Source: Burkholderiales bacterium | Lineage (GTDB): Bacteria; Pseudomonadota; Gammaproteobacteria; Burkholderiales; Usitatibacteraceae | Reading direction: 5' to 3' | NCBI GenBank assembly: GCA_019634955.1 | Contig: JAHCAK010000041.1 | Span: forward strand, 1 to 32,513 | DNA length: 32,513 bases | Shown: one piece after another, positions 26,398 through 32,513 of the stretch | Numbering within the stretch: position 1 is the first letter of the stretch | Layout: each line of letters opens with the position of its first letter | The notes under the pieces: generated by a model | What the model was told of the DNA's origin: nothing | Database searches by the model: none | The model's input: only the letters and a program-made list of their open reading frames with translations | Translations under genes and position numbers: made by a program

Positions 26398-29064
26398 ATG
26401 CCCCGCCTCTGCCCCCTCGCCGCCGCGATCGCGCTTTCCTGCGGGGCGGCCCACGCCCAGATCGCCACCGACGGCTCGATGGGCGCGCGCGCGACGCTCG
26501 CCGGGCCGCGCTATTCGATCCCCGACACGCTGGGCTCGCGCCGCGGCACCAACCTCTTCCACAGCTTCTCCACCTTCAACCTGCGCCCGGGCGAGACGGC
26601 CACCTTCTCCGGGCGCGGCTCGATCGCCAACATCATCGCGCGCGTGACGGGCGGCTCGCCCAGCTCGATCCAGGGCACCATCGCCTCGACCCTCGGCCAG
26701 GCCAACCTCTGGCTCGTGAATCCCAGCGGCATCGTGTTCGGCGCCGGCGCGCGGCTGGACCTGCCCGCGGCCTTCCACGCGAGCACCGCGCACTACGTGG
26801 CGCTGGGCGACGGCACGCGCTTCGACACGACGACGACCTCGCCCGAGATCGGCGGCCTGCCGCCGGTGGCGCTGGGCTTCGGCGCGGGCGAGGCCGCGCC
26901 CATCACCGCTTCCGGCGTGCTGCTCTCCGTTCGCGAGGGCCGGCGCATCGCGCTCGTCGGCGGCGACGTGACGCTCGCCGGCAACGCCATCGTGAACGCG
27001 CCGCGCGGCGAGGCGATCCTCGTGGCCGCCGGCAGCGAGGGCGAGGTGATCCTCGACGGCGGCACGGTCCGCCTCGAGGGATTCACTCGCCGCAGCCACC
27101 TCGTGCTGCGCGACGGCGCGCGCGTCCTCGCCAACGAGGGCGCCTCGCGCACCGGCAGCGGCCGCGTGACGCTGCGCGGCGGCGATGTCACCCTCGACCA
27201 CGCCGGCGTGGAATCGCGCACGCGCTTCGGCGCGGGCGGCGCCATCGACATCGAGGCCGCCGGGCGCCTCACGGTGGACGCCTCCGACGTGCTCGCGGTC
27301 ACCACCGGCGCGGGCGACGCGGCCTCGCTGCGGCTCGCGGGCGAGGACATCGAGATCCGCGGCGCCTCGCTCGTCGACACGAGCTGCGACCCCGGCTGCA
27401 CCACCGGCAACGGCGGCGCGCTCACGATCGAGGCGCGCGGCACGCTCGCCATCCGCGGCGATTCCCCGACGCAGCCCACCTACGTGGTGTCCAACTCCTT
27501 CGGCGGCGGGCGCACCGGCCCCATCGCCATCCGCGCCGGCGCGTTCGTCGGCCAGGGCAACGCGCTGCTGCAGGGCATCTCGCTCGCCGCCGGCGGCGGC
27601 AACACGATCACGCTCGACACGGGCTCGATCCGGCTCTCCGGCGGCGCGCAGGTCGATGCGAGCTCGCGCGGCGGCGGCCCCGGTGGCACGATCACCGTGC
27701 GCAACGCCGGCGGCATCGTGATCGAGGGCACGCGCAGCGACCCCACGCAGGGCGGCATCACGCTCGCGAGCGGGTTCTTCTCCTCCACCGAGGGCCCGGC
27801 GGCCGGTGGCGCGATCGTCGTGTCGACGCGCACGCTGGAGGTGCGCGACGGGGGCGAGGTGAGCGCCGCCGCGCGCGTGGGCTCCACCGGCCCCGGCGGG
27901 GCGATCGACATCCGCGCCACGGAGTCCATCCGCGTGGCCGGCCGCGACGCGAACGGCAAGCCCGCGGGCATCGTCTCCAACACCTTCGGCGCGGGCGCGG
28001 CGGGCGACGTGCGCCTGGAGGCGCCGGCGATCACGATCGAGTCGGGCGGCGTGGTGCAGGCCACCACCGAGAGCACCGGCCACGGCGGCACGCTCACGAT
28101 CCGCGGCGGCACGCTCGTCCTGCGCGACGGCGGGCAGGTGGCGAGCGAGTCCTTCCTTTCGGGCGACGCGGGCGATCTCGACATCGCGATGACGGGCGAC
28201 ATCTCCATCGGGGACGAGGGCGCGGTCGCCACGAACCGGTTCGAGAGCGGGATCTTCGCGAACGCCAACGGCAGCGGGCGCGGCGGCACGGCGCGAATCT
28301 CGGCCGCGAACCTCGCCATCCGGCGGGACGGCAACATTTCCTCCCAGGCGCGCTCAACGGGCGACGGCGGGAGCATCGACATCGCGGTCACGGGAAGGCT
28401 CGCGCTCACCGGGAACGGGCGCCTCACCGCTGAAAGCCTCGACCGCACGGACGCCACGGGCCGCGCCCCGGGCCTCGCCGGCGACATCCGCATTCAAGCC
28501 GCGGGCGGCGTGTCCCTGGGCGCCGACACCCAGATCGCCACCTCGGCCCGCGAGGCCGACGGCGGCAACATCGCCCTCGCCACCGACGGACTCCTGCGCA
28601 TGGAGGGCGGGCGCATCGCCACCGCGGTCGGCCTGGGGCAGGGCGACGGCGGCAACGTCTCGATCCTCGCGCCCATGATGGTGCTGCGCGGCGCGACGAT
28701 CTCGGCCAATGCCTTCGGCGGCGACGGCGGCAACATCGCGATCGGCGTGGCGAACCTCTTCCGGACGGGCGACACGCGCATCACCGCCTCGTCGCAGCTC
28801 GGCATCGACGGGGTCATCTCGTTCGAGTCGCCGGCCATCGACCCCACGGCGCAGCTCCTCGCGCCGCCCCCCGTCTTCCTCGACGCGGGCGCGATCCTCG
28901 CGGGGCGCTGCGGGCCGCGGCTGGCCGGCCGCGCGAGCAGCCTCGTCGTCGTGCCCGAGCCCCTCGGCGACCGCGTGCCCGACCAGTTGCGCACCGCGTT
29001 CCCCGCGTCCGCCCTGCGCGATCCGCGCGCGGCCTCGTGCGCGCCGGGCCCGGCGGCCCGCTAG
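26398..29064 (+). CDS. two-partner secretion exoprotein TpsA (filamentous hemagglutinin N-terminal domain)
   Basis: The gene encodes 888 residues. The signal peptide (about 1-20) ends AAHA before QIATDG. The TPS secretion domain follows, with FHSFSTFNL at 54-62 and the hallmark NPSGIVFG at 108-115. It continues to about residue 280 as parallel beta-helix. The rest is a glycine-rich beta-helix with GGxI/GDGGNI-type repeats, clearest near 28550-28745. The C terminus has a proline-rich segment and two cysteines (AGRCGP, and AASCAP near the end). No toxin or CDI-type C-terminal domain is visible. It abuts the TpsB gene with no gap, so the two form one unit. A surface adhesin or secreted structural protein is likely; the ligand is unknown. 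A start at 26362 would spoil the signal peptide. Confidence 0.9.
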   Translation: MPRLCPLAAAIALSCGAAHAQIATDGSMGARATLAGPRYSIPDTLGSRRGTNLFHSFSTFNLRPGETATFSGRGSIANIIARVTGGSPSSIQGTIASTLGQANLWLVNPSGIVFGAGARLDLPAAFHASTAHYVALGDGTRFDTTTTSPEIGGLPPVALGFGAGEAAPITASGVLLSVREGRRIALVGGDVTLAGNAIVNAPRGEAILVAAGSEGEVILDGGTVRLEGFTRRSHLVLRDGARVLANEGASRTGSGRVTLRGGDVTLDHAGVESRTRFGAGGAIDIEAAGRLTVDASDVLAVTTGAGDAASLRLAGEDIEIRGASLVDTSCDPGCTTGNGGALTIEARGTLAIRGDSPTQPTYVVSNSFGGGRTGPIAIRAGAFVGQGNALLQGISLAAGGGNTITLDTGSIRLSGGAQVDASSRGGGPGGTITVRNAGGIVIEGTRSDPTQGGITLASGFFSSTEGPAAGGAIVVSTRTLEVRDGGEVSAAARVGSTGPGGAIDIRATESIRVAGRDANGKPAGIVSNTFGAGAAGDVRLEAPAITIESGGVVQATTESTGHGGTLTIRGGTLVLRDGGQVASESFLSGDAGDLDIAMTGDISIGDEGAVATNRFESGIFANANGSGRGGTARISAANLAIRRDGNISSQARSTGDGGSIDIAVTGRLALTGNGRLTAESLDRTDATGRAPGLAGDIRIQAAGGVSLGADTQIATSAREADGGNIALATDGLLRMEGGRIATAVGLGQGDGGNVSILAPMMVLRGATISANAFGGDGGNIAIGVANLFRTGDTRITASSQLGIDGVISFESPAIDPTAQLLAPPPVFLDAGAILAGRCGPRLAGRASSLVVVPEPLGDRVPDQLRTAFPASALRDPRAASCAPGPAAR

Positions 29065-30672
29065 ATGCGCCGCCTCGCCACGGCAATCACCCTCGCGCTC
29101 GCCAGCACGGGCGCGGCCTCGGCGCTGCCGGATGCGCCCCCGCCCTCCGACCTCGAGCGCGAGATCGCCGAGCCGCGCGTGCGCGCAACCGCCATTCGGG
29201 TGGAAGGCGCCACCGCCGTGCCGATGGAGGCGCTGCGCGCCGAGATCGCCCCGTACGAGGGGCGTGCCCTCTCCGGCCGCGAGCTGCGCGAGCTGCAGCG
29301 CAAGCTGACCGCGGTGTACGCCTCGCGCGGCTTCGTGACCTCGCGCGTGGAGCTGCCCGACCAGTCGGTGGCCGGCGGGCCCATCGTGTTCCGCGCGGTG
29401 GAAGTCCCCGTCACGCAGGTCCGGTTCTCCTCGCACCCGCTCGTGGCGAGCCCGGCGTGGCTCACGCGCCTCATCGTGCCCGACCCCGCCGCGCCCGCGA
29501 GCCTGCCGCAGCTCCAGGAGCGGATGGCGTGGCTGCGCGACGAGGGCATCGTCGAGCGCATCACCCTCGAGCTCGCGCCGCTTCCCGCGCCCGGCGGCTC
29601 GGAGCTGGTGGTGGAGGTGGAGGAGCCGCGCCCGTGGAGCGCCGTGCTGCGCTACGACAACCACCACGCGCCGGCCGTGGGCGCGCGCCGGCCCACGCTG
29701 GAACTCGCGCACCGCAACCTCACCGGCTGGGGCGACGCGCTGCAACTGCGCTACGGCGACACCTCGGGCCTCGAGGACGTGTTCGCCTCGTGGTCGGCGC
29801 CGGTGCCGGGCACGCGCCTGCGCGCGGGCGTGCGCTTCGAGCGCTCCGACTCGCTCGCCATCGACCCGCCGGAGTTCCGCGAGCTCGACATCCGCTCCGT
29901 GGCCGAGACGCGCGCGGGGTGGGTGGCGCGCGACTGGGTGCGCACCGCCTCGCGCACGATCACGACGGAGATCGCGCGCGAGCGGCGGGAGTCGCGCACC
30001 TCGCTCCTCGGCCTGCCCTTCTCCTTCACGGCCGGCATCCCCGACGACGGCGCCCGGCTTTCCGCGTGGCGGCTCGCGGCCGCGGCGAGCCTGCGCGACG
30101 ACAGCACGGTCGCCTTCGCGCGCCTGCAGGCGAGCCGCGGAACCGTCACGGTGGACGAGCTGCCCGAAGGGCTCGCGGGGCCCGCCCCCCGCTTCACCGC
30201 CTTCCACGCCGCGGCGCAGCTCGCGGTGCGCCTGCCGTGGCGCGGGGCGCTGGCCATCGCGCGCGCGCAGGCCCAGTACACGCGCGACACGCTGCTCGCG
30301 ATGGAGAAGCTCCCGCTCGGGGGGGCGCAGACGGTGCGCGGCTACCGCGAGAACCTGCTGCTGCGCGACCGCGGCGCCGCGGGCTCGATCGAGCTGCAGG
30401 TGCCGGCGTGGGAGCGCGAGGGCGTGGCCCGCGTGGCGCTGGCGGCCTTCGCCGACGCGGCCTGGTCGCGCGACACGCTGCGGCGCGACGACGGCCTGCC
30501 GGCCACGATCGCCTCCGCCGGGGTGGGCGTGATCGCCGCGCTGCCGCGCGGGTTCTCCGCCCGGATCTACGCCGCGCAGCCCACGAAGCGCCACCTCACG
30601 GACCGCCGCGACCTCCAGGACCGCGGCGTGCACTTCGAGATCGCGTGGGACGCGGGCGCGCTCCTCGACTGA
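29065..30672 (+). CDS. two-partner secretion outer-membrane transporter TpsB (ShlB/FhaC family)
   Basis: This 535-residue protein has a short signal peptide ending ASA. Two POTRA-like domains lie at about residues 35-195; the first begins RVRATAIRVEGATAVPMEALR. A 16-strand Omp85-type barrel follows. The loop-6 motif VRGY is at residues 424-427 in GGAQTVRGYRENLLLRDRG, as required in FhaC-type transporters. It would recognise the TPS domain of the adjacent TpsA in the periplasm and move it across the outer membrane. The ATG follows the tpsA stop immediately. The gene is convergent with the CHAT gene, with 7 bp between stops. Confidence 0.93.
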   Translation: MRRLATAITLALASTGAASALPDAPPPSDLEREIAEPRVRATAIRVEGATAVPMEALRAEIAPYEGRALSGRELRELQRKLTAVYASRGFVTSRVELPDQSVAGGPIVFRAVEVPVTQVRFSSHPLVASPAWLTRLIVPDPAAPASLPQLQERMAWLRDEGIVERITLELAPLPAPGGSELVVEVEEPRPWSAVLRYDNHHAPAVGARRPTLELAHRNLTGWGDALQLRYGDTSGLEDVFASWSAPVPGTRLRAGVRFERSDSLAIDPPEFRELDIRSVAETRAGWVARDWVRTASRTITTEIARERRESRTSLLGLPFSFTAGIPDDGARLSAWRLAAAASLRDDSTVAFARLQASRGTVTVDELPEGLAGPAPRFTAFHAAAQLAVRLPWRGALAIARAQAQYTRDTLLAMEKLPLGGAQTVRGYRENLLLRDRGAAGSIELQVPAWEREGVARVALAAFADAAWSRDTLRRDDGLPATIASAGVGVIAALPRGFSARIYAAQPTKRHLTDRRDLQDRGVHFEIAWDAGALLD

Positions 30673-30679
30673 GCCGGCG

Positions 30680-32513
30680 CTAGCGCCAGTTGCCGATGAC
30701 GATGAAGGGCGCCCAGAAGGCCGGGTGCGCGAAGCGCTCGTCGGCCGCCAGCGCGAGCTGCGCGTGGCGAAGCGACTGCGCCTTGCCGTCGCCCGCGAGC
30801 AGGCGCCGGTAGAAATCCGCCACCAGCCGCGCGCTCGACTCGTCGTTCACGCTCCAGAGCGTCGCCACCGCGGCGCGCGCGCCCGCCGAGAGCGCCACCC
30901 CCGCGAGGCCGAGCGCCGCGCGGTCGTCGCCCGCGGCCGTCTGGCAGGCGGAGAGCGCCAGCAGCTCGAGCGGCTCGGCCTTGAGCTTGCCCGCGGAGAT
31001 GGCGCGGCGCATGCCCTCCAGCGTGAGCCGGCCGTCCCAGGTGAGGAGGAAGGTCTCCGAGGGGTCGGCCGTGAACTGGCCGTGGGAGGCGATGTGCACG
31101 GCCGTCGCGCGCGAGCGCGAGAGCGCCCCCTCGATCGTGGCGACGGTGAAGTCGCCGTCGCGGTAGACGGGCGCGCCGAGCATCTTCGAAAGCGAGGCCA
31201 GCTCCTCGGCCACGGCGGGCAGCGCCTCGAAGCCCTGGCGCGCCTGCGTGAGCCCGGTGAGGACCGCGCCGCCGCGCGTGGGCACGCCGGCGCGCGTGTC
31301 CGTGAGCGCGGCCACCGGCGTCACCGCCACCGCGTAGCGCTCGACGAGGTGGCGGCGGCCGTCGTGCAGGGCCGCGAAGGGCAGCGCCCGCAACGCCCCG
31401 TCCGGCACCCAGAGCAGCGTCGTCACGCCCAGCGCCTCGAGGTGCGCCTCGATCGGGGCCACGAGCGCCTCGTGCAGCCGCCGCCCGATGGCGAGGTACT
31501 GCGGCGCGAAGGGCCGCTCGACCGCCTCGCGGAAGCGGTGCACGTCGCGCGTCACCGCCGCCTCGCCGCGCGCCACGGTGAAGCGCGCGATGCCGCTCGC
31601 GTGCGTGACGAGGAGCTCCAGCCGGCCGGGCAGCAGCAGCGGGTGGATCACCGCGAGGCGCGCGTCCGCCTGCTCGGGCCGGGCGTCGCGCGCGGCCTGG
31701 GAGGCGATGCACGGGTCGCGGAAGTGGTCCTCGACCTCCGCCGTGCGCGAGAGCTCGATCACGCCCCGCGCGCGGGCGAGGATCGCGGGATCGTCCTCGC
31801 CGCCGCGCTTGGCGCGCGCGAGCAGCAGGTCCGCGAGGTCGTGATAGACGCGCCCCGAGCTGCCCGCGAGCGCCCCCAGCCAGAAGCGCCCGAAGGCGAG
31901 GCGGCCCTTGAGCGCCTCGCGCTCGTCCACGGCGCGGGCGAGGAGGCGCTCGGCCGCGTCGTCCTCGCCGGCCGCCTTGCGCGCGAGGCCCGCTAGCCAC
32001 AGCCAGCGGAAGCGCCAGGGGTCGTCGGCCGCCGCGGAGAGCGTGACGGCGCGGTCGAGGGTGGCGGCCGCGCGCCGCGATTCGCCGCGCGCGAGGTCGA
32101 GGTGCCCGAGGAGCCCCAGCGCGTGCGCCGCCGTGCGCGCATCGCGCGCTTCCGAGGCCTCCCGGTAGGCGAGCGAGAGCTGCGCGTGCGCGAGGGTTTC
32201 GCCCGCGGAGACGGCCGTGCCGGGGCGTTCGGGCAGGAGCGCGAGCCCCGTGGCCACGCGCAGCCGCGCGCGCAGCGACGCCTCCGGCAGCGCGTCGATG
32301 GCCTCGACGGCGGGGCGCGCCGCCTCGAGCGTGCGACCGCCCACGCGCGACTCGACGAGGGCGGCGTTGACGCGCGCCTGCGCGCGCGTGACCGGCCCGC
32401 CTTCCTGCGCGGCCGCGAAGCGCTCGCGTGCGGCCACGAGCTGCGCCGCCTCCGCGTACGCGACACCTGCGTTGAGTTGCGCCTCGGGCGGCGCGCCGGC
32501 CACGGATGCGCGG
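30680..32513 (-). CDS. TPR-CHAT domain protein, caspase-like peptidase candidate (5' end beyond the window)
   Basis: At least 610 residues are visible, and the open frame continues past the right edge, so the true start is outside. The N-terminal half is alpha-helical, alanine-rich and TPR-like (for example LNAGVAYAEAAQLVAARERF and HALGLLGHLDLARGESRRAAATLDRAV). The C-terminal third is a CHAT domain. It holds the candidate catalytic histidine in HIASHGQF (codon 31082-31084) and cysteine in LSACQTAAGD (codon 30944-30946), preceded by LLWVPDGALRALPFAAL. The domain ends FAHPAFWAPFIVIGNWR, the usual CHAT terminus. The His-Cys dyad is intact, so it may be an active protease. CHAT genes are often found beside two-partner secretion genes, as here, but the shared function is not established. 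A GTG at 32503 is possible as start but not favoured. Confidence 0.88.
   Translation of the reverse strand, partial: RASVAGAPPEAQLNAGVAYAEAAQLVAARERFAAAQEGGPVTRAQARVNAALVESRVGGRTLEAARPAVEAIDALPEASLRARLRVATGLALLPERPGTAVSAGETLAHAQLSLAYREASEARDARTAAHALGLLGHLDLARGESRRAAATLDRAVTLSAAADDPWRFRWLWLAGLARKAAGEDDAAERLLARAVDEREALKGRLAFGRFWLGALAGSSGRVYHDLADLLLARAKRGGEDDPAILARARGVIELSRTAEVEDHFRDPCIASQAARDARPEQADARLAVIHPLLLPGRLELLVTHASGIARFTVARGEAAVTRDVHRFREAVERPFAPQYLAIGRRLHEALVAPIEAHLEALGVTTLLWVPDGALRALPFAALHDGRRHLVERYAVAVTPVAALTDTRAGVPTRGGAVLTGLTQARQGFEALPAVAEELASLSKMLGAPVYRDGDFTVATIEGALSRSRATAVHIASHGQFTADPSETFLLTWDGRLTLEGMRRAISAGKLKAEPLELLALSACQTAAGDDRAALGLAGVALSAGARAAVATLWSVNDESSARLVADFYRRLLAGDGKAQSLRHAQLALAADERFAHPAFWAPFIVIGNWR

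Noticed and set aside
28550-28745. Possible tandem DNA repeat array or CRISPR in tpsA
   Set aside because: The recurring GDGGN(I/V) coding segments are degenerate beta-helix repeats with unequal spacing, not identical DNA repeats with unique spacers.
26398-29064. CdiA-type contact-dependent toxin
   Set aside because: The protein is short for CdiA. It has no VENN-like boundary or toxin tail, and no immunity gene follows tpsB.

Overview
The window is very GC-rich (about 70% or more) chromosomal DNA, densely packed and with little intergenic space. Tripartite tricarboxylate (Bug/TctC-type) and TRAP transporters, IclR regulators and an Xsc gene together suggest a betaproteobacterium, probably Burkholderiales-like. 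This is inferred from gene content; no rRNA or tRNA gene is present to confirm it.

Left edge (1-1804): the 5' part of an alpha/beta hydrolase of haloacetate-dehalogenase type on the minus strand, divergent from a HemY-type protoporphyrinogen oxidase.

Central island (1791-23220): I read this as an organosulfonate catabolic region. The anchor is xsc (11566-13353), a sulfoacetaldehyde acetyltransferase that splits sulfoacetaldehyde with phosphate into acetyl phosphate and sulfite. To its left, a minus-strand operon runs tctC-tctB-tctA-sauS-sauT-ackA. This predicts uptake of a small anion (probably sulfoacetate), CoA activation, reduction to sulfoacetaldehyde, and ATP recovery from acetyl phosphate by acetate kinase. 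An IclR regulator is divergent from this operon. A second IclR gene, divergent from xsc, is followed by a TauE/SafE-type permease that could export sulfite. To the right of xsc, a LacI regulator (overlapping a UPF0126/TRIC membrane gene) is divergent from a plus-strand operon: TRAP transporter dctPQM, an HpsN-like histidinol-dehydrogenase homologue, an SDR, a zinc alcohol dehydrogenase and a GMC flavoprotein. That operon resembles 2,3-dihydroxypropanesulfonate and isethionate oxidation modules. No sulfolactate lyase (SuyAB) is present in the window. The lacI/dctP intergenic region has two near-identical LacI-type operators 69 bp apart.

Right part (23243-32513): a CBS-CBS-BON protein, a second AMP-forming acyl-CoA ligase and a divergent EamA permease. 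These are followed by a two-partner secretion pair (TpsA exoprotein, TpsB transporter) facing a TPR-CHAT cysteine peptidase-like protein that runs off the right edge.

Several regulator and divergent genes have no Shine-Dalgarno sequence and carry a -10-like hexamer 6-7 nt before the start codon, which suggests leaderless transcripts. No intergenic gap exceeds 300 bases, and I see no insertion sequence, CRISPR array, tRNA or rRNA. All functional assignments come from reading motifs and gene context; no database search was run.
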